From Flaccisagitta enflata (Eukaryota; Chaetognatha; Sagittoidea; Aphragmophora): a stretch of DNA of 64,000 bases. Shown one piece after another: positions 54,415 to 64,000 of this stretch; position 1 is the stretch's first letter; every line of letters starts with the position of its first letter. The translations under genes were made by a program, and so were the position numbers. Where the stretch lies: contig OZ231127.1 of NCBI GenBank assembly GCA_965153355.1, forward strand, positions 5,766,001 through 5,830,000, in the 5' to 3' direction. The notes beneath the pieces are model-generated. The model was not told where the DNA came from. It made no database searches and saw only the letters and a list, made by a program, of their open reading frames with translations.

Positions 54415-55360
54415 AGTTGAAGATGATGACAGTAGTCGAGGATGATGATAGTAAATAAAGATGATGATAGTAAATGAAGATGATGACAGTAGTTGAAGAT
54501 GATGACAGTAGTTGAAGATGATGACAGTAGTTGAAGATGATGACAGTAGTTGAAGATGATGACAGTAGTTGAAGATGATGACAGTAGTTGAAGATGATGA
54601 CAGTAGTTGAAGATGATGACAGTAGTTGAAGATGATGACAGGAGTTGAAGATGATGACAGGAGTTGAAGATGATGACAGTAGTTGAAGATGATGACAGTA
54701 GTTGAAGATGATGACAGTAGTTGAAGATGATGACAGTAGTTGAAGATGATGACAGTAGTTGAAGATGATGACAGTAGTTGAAGATGATGACAGTAGTTGA
54801 AGATGATGACAGTAGTTGAAGATGATGACAGTAGTTGAAGATGATGACAGTAGTTGAAGATGATGACAGTAGTTGAAGATGATGACAGTAGTTGAAGATG
54901 ATGACAGTAGTTGAAGATGATGACAGTAGTTGAAGATGATGACAGTAGTTGAAGATGATGACAGTAGTTGAAGATGATGACAGTAGTTGAAGATGATGAC
55001 AGTAGTTGAAAGATGATGACAGTAGTTGAAAGATGATGACAGTGGTTGAAAGATGATGACAGTAGTTGAAAATGATGACAGTAGTTGAAGATGATGACAG
55101 TAGTTGAAGATGATGACAGAAGTTAAGAAAGATGATGACAGTAGTTGAAGATGATGACAGTAGTTGAAGATGATGACAGTAGTTGAAGATGATGACAGTA
55201 GTTGAAGATGATGACAGTAGTTGAAGATGATGACAGTAGTTGAAGATGATGACAGTAGTTGAAGATGATGACAGTAGTTGAAGATGATGACAGTAGTTGA
55301 AGATGATGACAGTAGTTGAAGATGATGACAGTAGTTGAAGATGATGACAGTAGTTAAAGA
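54415..55360. repeat. 19-bp minisatellite 'agttgaagatgatgacagt', ~49 copies
   Basis: Highly homogeneous tandem array with an extra 'a' in a few units near 55010-55070 and one 'agttaagaa' variant near 55120. Because 19 is not a multiple of 3 and no phase contains a stop, a 338-codon minus-strand frame arises, with a 19-residue period. It is an artefact. Confidence 0.95.
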
Positions 55361-55449
55361 TGAATCCTGAAATCCATGATGGCAAACCTAAAGAAAAATC
55401 AGAATGTAATAAATGAGTAAGTAAACAAATTCATCAACTCCAATCCTCT

Positions 55450-56070
55450 ATACAAATCACCTAAGTCCTAGTAACATATTACTACATTAATAAGCTAATA
55501 TCTTATAAACCAGACTTCAGATTTAATTCAAATTTTGCAGGGGCAGTTCCATTAATATCCTTTACTTGTATACCAAATTAAAAAAGAATTCACATAACTT
55601 TGCTACCCTTTGCCTATGTAGACTGCCTAAGTCATAGTAACACATTACTACATTTAGCTAATAAGCTACATAAGCTAATATCTCATAAATCAGACTTCAG
55701 ATTTAATTCGAATTTTGCGGGGGTTACTTATTTACTACCCTCTACTTGTGTACCAAATTAGAAAAAAATTCACATACTTTTACTACCCTTTGCCTATGTA
55801 AATTGCCTAAGTTCTAGCAACATACTACTACATAAATAAGCTAATATCTCATAAGCCAGACTTCAGATTTAATTCAAATTTTGCAGGGGTTGTTTATTTA
55901 GTACCCTCTACTTGTATACCAAATTAAAAAAAAATTCATAAACCTTTACTACCCTCTTCCTATGTAAACCACCTAAGTCCCAGCTAAATATTACTACAAA
56001 AATAATAGGCAAAAGGTAGTAAAAGTTAATGAATTTTTTTGAAAATTGGTACACAAGCTCCTATTGACCT
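55450..56070. repeat. ~170-bp tandem repeat, about 3.5 units, last part inverted
   Basis: 'cctaagtcctag' unit starts at 55460, 55626, 55806 and 55972 (spacing 166, 180, 166). Each has 'agacttcagatttaattc', 'aattttgcaggggt', 'cttgtataccaaatt', 'ctaccctttgcctatgta'. After 56003 the unit continues inverted ('ataggcaaaaggtagtaaaa'), making a hairpin with 55905-55965. Confidence 0.85.
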
Positions 56071-56217
56071 ATGAACAACACCATCAAAGTTTCATCAAAT
56101 TCTGAAGTCTGGTTTCAAAGATATGAGAAGGTTTTAAACGACGACGACGACAACAACAGACTACACCAACAGGCTACTTCATAGTCACCAACGAAAACTG
56201 TTCGTCGGGGACAAAAA

Positions 56218-56639
56218 GCTGCACCCTTTTGTAGCTTAGTGAAAAACGCACAAAAAATTAATTCAAAATTTTTTTTATTCAACTGATTTTAAAGATTTTT
56301 GAATTTTCTTTCTTTCTAGACCAACTCCAGGTCTGTATCTTAAACCGTTTAGGAGATAGAGCTTGCCAAAGTGAACCTCTATTTTGCAAAAATACTCATT
56401 TTTCAATAAGTTTGCAAAACAAAGTGGCAATGTTTTCACTCTTTTTTAATTTTATGCCATTTCTAAACGAATTTAACTAGAAATACCAGATTGGAGCTAA
56501 ATAAAAGCTCTTTTTGAGATCTTCAAAATGGTCTTAGATTTTGGTACATTATTTTGAAATTCAATATGATAAATTGTCATTTAAAAATGCGGCTTTTTTT
56601 AAGATTCGCGTAGTAGATGGAAGGTAAAACAATTGCGCG

Positions 56640-56640
<1 letters not shown>
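56218..56640. other. AT-rich spacer
   Basis: Contains 'ggtctgtatcttaaaccgttt' (56331) and 'tttctaaacgaatttaact' like phrases seen in the MITEs at 44.5 and 58.7 kb; no ends found. Confidence 0.4.
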
Positions 56641-57195
<555 letters not shown>

Positions 57196-57632
57196 GGGCA
57201 GCGGCCAGAAAGGGCCGATGTCCTGTAGGACACAGGGGTGAACTATTAGGTACGCGTGACAATATGTCCCCCCCCCCCCCGAAGCTTCTTAAGCCTTAAA
57301 TTCCCATAGAATAACAGGGGAAATTGACAAAGTGCAAACTTCCCATTGAATAACATGGAAAATTTACCTTGTAGCAAGTAATGCAAATTTCTCATTGAAT
57401 AACATGGAAAATTGATAAAAACTGAAAAAATGTAAAATTCTCATTGAATATCATGGGGAATTGCTACTAAGTCCTCAAATATGCCCCCTCAGGACATATG
57501 GAAATTCACCCCTGTGTCCTACAGGACATCGGCCCCTTGGGGCCGCTGCCCTACTCTCAGTCTACTTCTTCAGCTAATCACTCCAAGCAGGGCATCGGGT
57601 ACCGCTGACCATGTGCGATCCTTGGATGACTT
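57196..57632. mobile_element. Family E element with 'attgaataacatgg' array
   Basis: Left 'gggcagcggccagaaagggc', 'cgatgtcctgtaggacacag'; right 'ctgtgtcctacaggacatcg', 'gccccttggggccgctgccc', then the tail 'gcagggcatcgggtaccgct'. Array of three to four longer units built on 'ttcccattgaataacatgg'. An intact pair of TIRs. Confidence 0.8.
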
Positions 57633-57633
57633 G

Positions 57634-57780
57634 TTTTTTATAAGAACCTAGTTTATAAGAACATCAAGGCTTCAAAATGCCTTCAATTTAAGAACGTTGT
57701 AATTATTTCATTAGTGGCTATCTCTATCTCTCTTGAAGGCTTCGAAAAAAATGATGTTCTTATAAAAAGAGTGTATTAAG
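57634..57780. mobile_element. 'TATAAGAAC' element (family X), copy abutting family E
   Basis: 'tttttataagaacctagtt', 'aacatcaaggcttcaaaatg', 'gtggctatctctatctctc', 'gaaggcttcg', 'gatgttcttataaaaagag'. Starts exactly where the E tail ends, as the tail at 63300 also abuts 'ttaaagacc'. Confidence 0.65.
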
Positions 57781-58674
57781 TCAAAGGAGTTAAATTAGCT
57801 TCGCCACGTATTTCTTTACAAGGTGCGTTTCCACAGTTTTTAAGACAGACGGACGGAATTAATGGTAAGTAGAGGTTGCACTCTGGCAAACTAGCCATAT
57901 TAAGAATTCAACGAGAAAGATCCGTACCGTCCTTAGACGGGTGGCCATGTCTAATTACATAGGGAGACTCTTAAAACTAACTTCAGCCAAATAAAGATAT
58001 GTAATATAAGTATTTTCTTAAATATCTAACTATTACACTAGAGATCTCGAATGATCATTTCCAAGATCATCAAAATTCTGACAATAACAATGCATGGACA
58101 AAATGCTACTGGCTCACCCAATTGAAATGCATAATCCGATTCGGTTTATTCTGGTAGACAGACATATTCGGAGTCAGCACAAGCATAAAAATAGAACTTT
58201 CAATATTCAGCTTTTTGTAAAATCAAATTCTTAAATTTCTATTCCCGATGAGAAAAACCTTAGATTCAGTTCAGTAACTGCTTGTTGAAAAGATGGAATC
58301 TTATTTGGAATGCTTATATTCTATTACATATTTTACTTTTTCGTAGTTTTAATCGCAGACAAGCGACTCCACACCTTAAAATATAATCAAGTTTTTAGTA
58401 ACTTTGATATTTACTCAAATATTCTCAAAGATACAAATTTGTGAATTTTATGTAAAAATATACATAATGTATACATTCATACCTCTATAAAATAGTTTGA
58501 GGGTATTTATAACTCAAAAGCCTTAGATTACTAAAAAAAAACTAAATTTACTGTTTCTAAGTCATTTTAAAACTTTCAGGTGATAGATATTTTATCAAAC
58601 TTGCTAAAAATAGTGAAACCATATGTAGTTCAACTGTTCCCACACGCTATTTATAGTTTACAGGGTTTTTGAAG
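57781..58674. other. AT-rich spacer
   Basis: No gene. 'gttttaatcgcagacaagcgactccacacctt' at 58347-58378 is a reversed subfamily A/U hairpin end without a body. Confidence 0.45.
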
Positions 58675-58676
58675 TA

Positions 58677-59238
58677 CAGGGTGTTTCACACCAAATGATA
58701 TATAAGAAAACGATGTCATTCTGCTTCTAAAAATAATGAAACAATTCTGAAAATAGATTCATAGAGCCCTTAAACTCCGATTTTTTGTGTAAAAATTTCA
58801 TTGGTCTGGGTCAAGTAGTTTGGCCTCAGCAAAGATTTGAAAAAAAATGAACATTTTCAGTTAAGGTTTTTTTCATCCTAAAGATTTTTCTTTAAATCGC
58901 TCTCATTTCTAAACGGTTAGAGCTACAGATCCGAGATTGGTCTCATATTAAAGATTTTAAAATTTTCTTTCATTTGGCATTTGGCATCTGTAGCTCTAAC
59001 CGTTTAAAAATGAGAGCGTTTTAAAGAAAAATCTCTAGGATGAAAAAAACCTTGACTGAAAATGTTCATTTTTTTTCAAATCTTTGCTGAGGCCAAACTA
59101 CTTGACCCAGACCAATGAAATTTTTACATGAAAAATCGGAGTTTAAAGGCTATATGAATCTATTTTCAGGATTGTTTCATTATTTTTAGAAGCAGAATGA
59201 CATCTTTTTTTATATATCATTTGGTGTGAAACACCCTG
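58677..59238. mobile_element. Mariner-type foldback MITE J, copy 2 (562 bp)
   Basis: CAGGGTGTTTCACACCAAAT and the exact reversed end; arms run almost to the centre near 58965 ('ctctaaccgttt' partners). TA at 58675-58676 and 59239-59240. Arms share 'gaaaacgatg' with copy 1 at 47949. Confidence 0.88.
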
Positions 59239-59280
59239 TAGCTAGAACAATTTCAGACAGAAAAGTCTAAAAAGAGTATT

Positions 59281-60711
59281 GGTCCGCGACTGGGGTGTAA
59301 GGGCGTTATCAAACGGCGTTATCAAACGGCGTTATCAAACGGGCGTTGTCAAACGGGCGTTGTCAAAGGGGCGTTGTCAAAAGGGCGTTGTCAAACGGCG
59401 TTGTCAAACGGCGTTGTCAAAGGGGCGTTGTCAAACGGCGTTGTCAAACGGCGTTGTCAAACGGCGTTGTCAAACGGCGTTGTCAAACGGTGTTGTCAAA
59501 CGGCGTTGTCAAATGGCGTTGTCAAATGGCATTGTCAACCGGCGTTGTCAACCGGCGTTGTCAAATGGCATTGTCAAACGGCATTGTTAAATGGCATTGT
59601 CAAACGGCATTGTCAAATGGCATTGTCAAGCGTTGACAGTCTACAAAGTTTCAACGAAATCAGTTGCAAAATACAAAAGTTTTGCCAATTTTTAACTTTT
59701 AGATGGTAGGCTGGTTAGGTGGTAGGCCAGTTTGGCCGTTTAGCAATCTAAAATCTTCATGAATCACAAACATATGTTTAGTCCTTCTGTTTAGAGACTT
59801 AATACCAAGTTTTGACCAAATTGATTGAAAAATGCTGAAGTTTTGCACGTTTTTTCACTTTAAGGCTGGTTGGCTGGTTGGGTGGTAGGCCGGTTTGGTC
59901 GTTTAGCATGCTAAAATCTCTACAAATCAAATTCATATGTTGAGTCCTTCCATTTAGAGACATACCAAGTCTCAACCGAATCAGTTGAAAAATGCCAATG
60001 TTATGCATGTTTTTCACTTTTAGGCTGGTAGGCTTGTTGGGTGTTAGGCCGGTTTGGCTGGTTAGCATGCTATTATCCTTACAAATCACACACATATGTT
60101 GAGTTCTTCCATTTTGAGACTACATACCAAGTTTCAACACAATCGGTTGAAAAATTTCAAAGTTATGCACGTTTTTCACTCTTAGGCTGGTAGGCTGGTT
60201 GGGTGGTAGGCCAGTTTGGCCAGTTAGCATGGTATAATCTTTACAAATCAGATACATGTGTTGAGTCCTTCCATTTAGAGACTTTATACTAAGTTTCAAC
60301 CAAATTAGTTGAAAAATGCCACATTTATGCACGTTTTTCACTTTTTGGCTGGTAGGCTAGTTGGGTGGTAGGCTGGTTTGGCCGGTTAACATGCTAAAAT
60401 CTTTACAATTCAAATACATATGTTGAGTTCTTCCATTTAGAGACTACATACAAAGTTTCAATCAAATCGGTTGAAAAATGCCGAAGTTATGCATGTTTTT
60501 CACTTTCAGGCTGGTAGGCTGGTAGGCTGGTTGGGCCGGTTGGGTGGGTTGGATCATAACATACGCATAGGATGCAAAGCGGCTTACCCTAGTACAACTT
60601 TCCTTCAAATATGAAGCAAATCGGTCAAGACGTTCAAAAGTTAGCCCATTTTTAAAAGTGTGGACGACAACAACGACGACAACGACAACGACACCCACCC
60701 GCCTCGAATTA
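59281..60711 (+). mobile_element. Satellite-bearing element (D2), 3' hairpin replaced
   Basis: 5' GTCCGCGACTGGGGTG, then a 13-14-bp 'gttgtcaaacggc' array (59300-59635). Next, six to seven units of the same satellite as at 34.0 kb (59650-60540), 'cgacgacaacgacaacgaca', and 'cccacccgcctcgaattata'. Where D1 continues into its hairpin, this copy switches at about 60712 into a subfamily B element. Confidence 0.75.
59300..59637. repeat. 13-14-bp 'gttgtcaaacggc' minisatellite
   Basis: About 25 units. Units change progressively from 'gttatcaaacggc' through 'gttgtcaaacggc' to 'attgtcaaatggc', a gradient along the array. Confidence 0.93.
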
Positions 60712-60838
60712 TAATTACCAGTTGCGGACGGGTGGGCAGGGGCGAAAATGCGCGTTTTCCCACTTTATGACTTGTGCTTACGGATGGACGGACGGACGGA
60801 CAAAGCCTCTTATAGAGTTGCCTGTCCGCAACTAAAAA
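60712..60838 (+). mobile_element. Subfamily B element fused to D2
   Basis: Lacks the first ~20 bp (AACAAGGCC...); begins 'attaccagttgcggacggg', then 'tgggcaggggcgaaaatgcg', a GACG tract, 'aaagcctcttatagag', and TTGCCTGTCCGCAACT with AAAAA. Confidence 0.75.
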
Positions 60839-61222
<384 letters not shown>

Positions 61223-61246
61223 CTGAATGTTCATTTGCGCCGCAAA

Positions 61247-61392
61247 ACAAGTCTTTCGATGCAGACTCCTTACTTAATAAGTGGCTTTGTCCATCTGTCC
61301 ATCCATTTGCCCGTCAGTCCGAGGGTCCATCCTTAAATTGTTTAGTCTGTCGGTTTATGATCAAGTTGAAGAGTGGGATGTTCTTAGACAAA
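61247..61392 (-). mobile_element. Decayed subfamily B-like fragment
   Basis: 'agtggctttgtccatctgtcc', 'catttgcccgtcagtccgag', 'gatcaagttgaagagtggga' follow the reversed B order. Confidence 0.45.
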
Positions 61393-62034
61393 ACATAGCA
61401 TGTAATCTTACCCCGCATTACTTAACGCGTTTCCTAACCCATAAAATCAATGACAGTTATCACCATTATTGCTACGCTATCCTTTAGATTAGAAAGACAC
61501 ATGGCGAGGAGAGACACCCGGGTACCGATTCTGTAGAGCTGCCACGTAGCAAGTAAATTTCATCCAAGGCTGCCGCACTTTCTTTGCGACTGGTATCCTT
61601 CTCCATTCTTACTAAATCAGCTCGGTGAACCTTCCTTGATTTTAGATTTACTTATCTACAATGATAAAAGCAGGTTTAACTCAACATTAAGAAGGTTATT
61701 ATTACAATTTACACATCAATGTAGACAATATCTTTCTCTTCCTCACTCATTTTTGATTTGTTTTTCCCGACCAACTGCTGTACCTGCCGCACATTGTGGG
61801 TTGCCTGCCACGTAGCAGTGCTACCCTGAATTGGCACCCCGGGAGAGACACAATAGGAAGGTTAATATGAAGCCTAAACCGGTTACTTTGAAGTTTTTTT
61901 AAATACAATGCTCCTTTCACCTGACGACATAGGGATTTGCGCATTTCGTTGTCAATGGGCGTTCAGGGTCGTCATTCGGTGATCAGCCGCGTTGCAGTAG
62001 CTCGTCTGTAAGCAGCCAACATTTTGGACGAGGG
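61393..62034. other. Spacer
   Basis: 'gagacacccgggtaccgatt' (61513) and 'gcaccccgggagagacac' (61834), with 'gctgccacgtagcaag' (61538) and 'tgccacgtagcagtgct' (61806), show partly inverted, partly direct short repeats about 300 bp apart. Possibly an undescribed TIR element of about 330 bp. Confidence 0.45.
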
Positions 62035-62045
62035 AGAGAGAGGGA

Positions 62046-62137
<92 letters not shown>
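62035..62137. repeat. (GA)n microsatellite
   Basis: About 100 bp of GA. Confidence 0.97.
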
Positions 62138-62427
62138 ATCAATAAACATGTGACTTTGGGATTCTATAATTTGGTAATCATGATGTCATATCATTGCTGA
62201 AGGTTGTATGTACAAGTGCAGTGCATTTGCTCATATCTAGGTGTAACACCTGCACAGAACATTGGCCCTTTAAAGCCGCATCCCAACTCACCGACTAATT
62301 TGCCACATCAATTAAGTAGGACAAAAGATACCGGTCGCTGACGTCGTGACTTAAATCCGGCATCCGTCCATCGATCGCGCGCGGTTGCTGTAGATTTGTT
62401 CGGAGAGACGTTCTGGATCAGAGACAG

Positions 62428-62429
<2 letters not shown>
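62138..62429. other. Spacer with a family E word
   Basis: 'aacattggccctttaaagccgcatccca' (62258-62285) resembles a decayed E right end. Confidence 0.4.

Positions 62430-62513
<84 letters not shown>
62430..62513. repeat. (GA)n microsatellite
   Basis: About 84 bp of GA. Confidence 0.97.
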
Positions 62514-62515
<2 letters not shown>

Positions 62516-62700
62516 AAAATAGTAATACAGTGGAGCAACGCAAGAGCGCACCCGCTAATAAGGCATGCCCGCCTGTACAGTATTTAGCTTAAAATATAGT
62601 CCCTAGAGAGATATTGTAAATATTTCTATGTTGGCAATAAGGCAGCTTCACAATAAAGCATAATTTGGTCCAGTCTCTTGGCATGCGCTCTACACTTTTT
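62514..62700. other. Spacer
   Basis: Nothing recognised. Confidence 0.4.
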
Positions 62701-63305
62701 GGGCCGATGTCCTGTAGGACAGGGGTGAACCGTTACGTCCGTCTGACATTACGTACATACGTACGTCCCCCCCCTCTGAAGCTTCTCAAGCCTCTCAGGC
62801 CTCAAATCCAGCCTCTCAGGCCTCAAATCTGGCCTCTCAGGCCTCAAATCTGGCCTCTCAGGCCTCAAATCAAGCCTCTCAGGTTTCAAATCCAGCCTCT
62901 CAGGCCTCAAATCCAGCCTCTCAGGCCTCAAATCCAGCCTCTCAGGCCTCAAATCCAGCCTCTCAGGCCTCAAATCCAGCCTCTTGGGCCTCAAATCCAG
63001 CCTCTTGGGCCTCAAATCCAGCCTCTTGGGCCCTAAATCCAACCTCTCAGACCTTAAATTCTCATTGCATAACATGGCAAATTGACAGAAAATTGAAAAA
63101 AAAAAACACAAAATTCCCAAATGAATATCACAGAGAATTACCCCAAATATGCCATATCAGGACATATGGAACTTCACCCCTGTGTCCTACAGGACATCGG
63201 CCCTTTGGGGCCGCTGCCCTGCTCTCACTCCACTTTTCAGCTAATCACTCCAAGCAGGGCATCGGGTACCGCTGACCATGTGCGATCCTTGGATGACTTG
63301 TTTTT
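62701..63305. mobile_element. Family E element with 21-bp 'agcctctcaggcctcaaatcc' array
   Basis: Left GGGCCGATGTCCTGTAGGAC and right GTCCTACAGGACATCGGCCC belong to long TIRs; the outermost left bases 'gggcagcggccccaaa' are missing. A 'cgtacatacgtacgtc' tract and 'cccccc' follow. About 13 very regular 21-bp units at 62785-63050, then 'ttgcataacatggcaaattgac' as in the 57.2 kb copy. Right tail 'gcagggcatcgggtaccgct' to 'ccttggatgacttg'. Confidence 0.82.
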
Positions 63306-64000
63306 CTTAAAGACCAGTAAATTTTTTCTGAGGCTAAGATGTTCTTAAATTTTTGTTAATTTAAACTGAAATATTTTAAGCATGTCTTTAATAATTTTTT
63401 AAAATCTGGTTATCAACGTACAGTGATATATTTAATACATAGTATGAAGAGATATTTCTTATTAATTTCTATTTGTTTGAAACTTTTTGTTTAATGTAAA
63501 GCAAAAAATTAATACTTCTTTTTGTAAAAAAATCATAAAAAGAATTTCAGCAAAAACATTATAAACCTGTATTGAAAAATTTTGTTTTCCCTAAATCCAA
63601 AGCTGGGCTTCATCCTTAAAATGTCCTTAATATTTGAGAAAATTTTAGCCTCGTGTCCTTATAAATTTTGTCCTCACTCAGAAAAAATAATGTCGTGAAA
63701 CTCAACTGTAAATGTATTGGGGAAATCAAATGAAAATGATACAAGGAGATATCTGCTGCGACTTTTTAAAAGCCTCAGAGTATCTGTTGACTCTGATTCC
63801 GTAATGCGTCTGTAAGAAAAAAAAAACATTAAGAATGCTTGAGCCTCAAAATAGAACTAAAGATAATAACGCTGAGGCTCACTTCAGAAATCCATGTTCT
63901 TAGAGAATTAAAAGTGTGTATCCTCACCGGCGTTGAAGATTTGACGGTCTTGGTGTTGTGTTCCTATCGCATCAGCTCCGCCATTGAAACGTTAAAAAGA
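63306..64000. other. AT-rich spacer with family X words
   Basis: 'ctgaggctaagatgttctta' (63326) and 'gctgaggctc...ccatgttctta' (63870-63902) resemble family X ends in inverted arrangement. No gene; the window ends in non-repetitive sequence. Confidence 0.4.

Larger units (their letters stand above)
54098..56217 (+). mobile_element. Hairpin-ended element with two different arrays (D3)
   Basis: 5' GTCCCCGAC (54098-54106) and 3' GTCGGGGAC then AAAAA (56204-56217) are exact complements. The 3' hairpin spans 56184-56212. Cargo: a 19-bp minisatellite, then a ~170-bp tandem repeat, then a gacgac tract (56138-56158). Plan matches D1, but the arrays are unrelated in sequence. Confidence 0.65.

Noticed and set aside
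54369-55385. Long minus-strand frame of 338 codons
   Set aside because: It is a read-through of the 19-bp minisatellite in a phase without stops; its 19-residue period follows from the unit length.
59279-59709. Periodic CQTALSNGVVKR-type frames
   Set aside because: Translation of the 13-14-bp minisatellite; open in three frames for that reason.
62785-63050. Possible CRISPR or coding repeat (RLDLRPE-type frame)
   Set aside because: 21-bp head-to-tail units in phase with codons give a periodic peptide; identical logic fits the other family E arrays, which lie between TIRs.

Overview
Non-coding, repeat-saturated DNA from an animal nuclear genome. The one convincing intact gene encodes a 733-residue protein with 15 C2H2 zinc fingers and TGEKP-type linkers. 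The rest is microsatellites, minisatellites, foldback elements, short DNA transposons and one decayed LINE. Base composition is AT-rich, and no operons or Shine-Dalgarno-led genes are visible. I cannot name the species. The repeat style (tandem-array-bearing elements with hairpin ends, many foldback MITEs) would fit a marine invertebrate such as a mollusc, cnidarian or sponge, but that is inference.

Layout. 1-4.5 kb: hAT-like non-autonomous elements with 8-bp target duplications, one carrying a nested MITE with a tRNA-like segment. 4.5-14 kb: hairpin-ended elements, TIR elements and long CT, GT, CA and TTC microsatellites. 14.7-17.2 kb: the zinc-finger gene. 18.1-18.9 kb: a LINE reverse-transcriptase remnant on the minus strand. 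19-33 kb: hairpin elements, mariner-type MITEs (TA duplications), foldbacks and TTTC/GAAA tracts. 34-37.4 kb: an element with a ~150-170-bp satellite array, then a cluster of elements with 20-21-bp arrays. 37.4-45 kb: further hairpin elements and foldbacks. 45.8-53.6 kb: a nested block of ggtcattttt and gtttaagtct arrays, a mariner MITE and a broken gene, bounded by a 58-bp inverted repeat. 54-61 kb: two more satellite-bearing hairpin elements. 61-64 kb: GA tracts and a final 21-bp-array element.

The most interesting signal is a large set of related elements. Many begin near AACAAGGCC, carry tetranucleotide tracts (GACC/GACG) and often a tandem array, and end in a short hairpin followed by AAAAA. 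The 5' subterminal motif differs between subfamilies but is the reverse complement of the 3' hairpin arm of its own subfamily. That co-variation is seen directly in several subfamilies. It resembles non-autonomous Helentron/HINE or bivalve 'pearl' elements, but no transposase or Rep/helicase gene is present to confirm it.

Apart from the zinc-finger gene, the RT remnant and the broken gene near 49 kb, the open frames I looked at are microsatellite translations or fall inside repeats.
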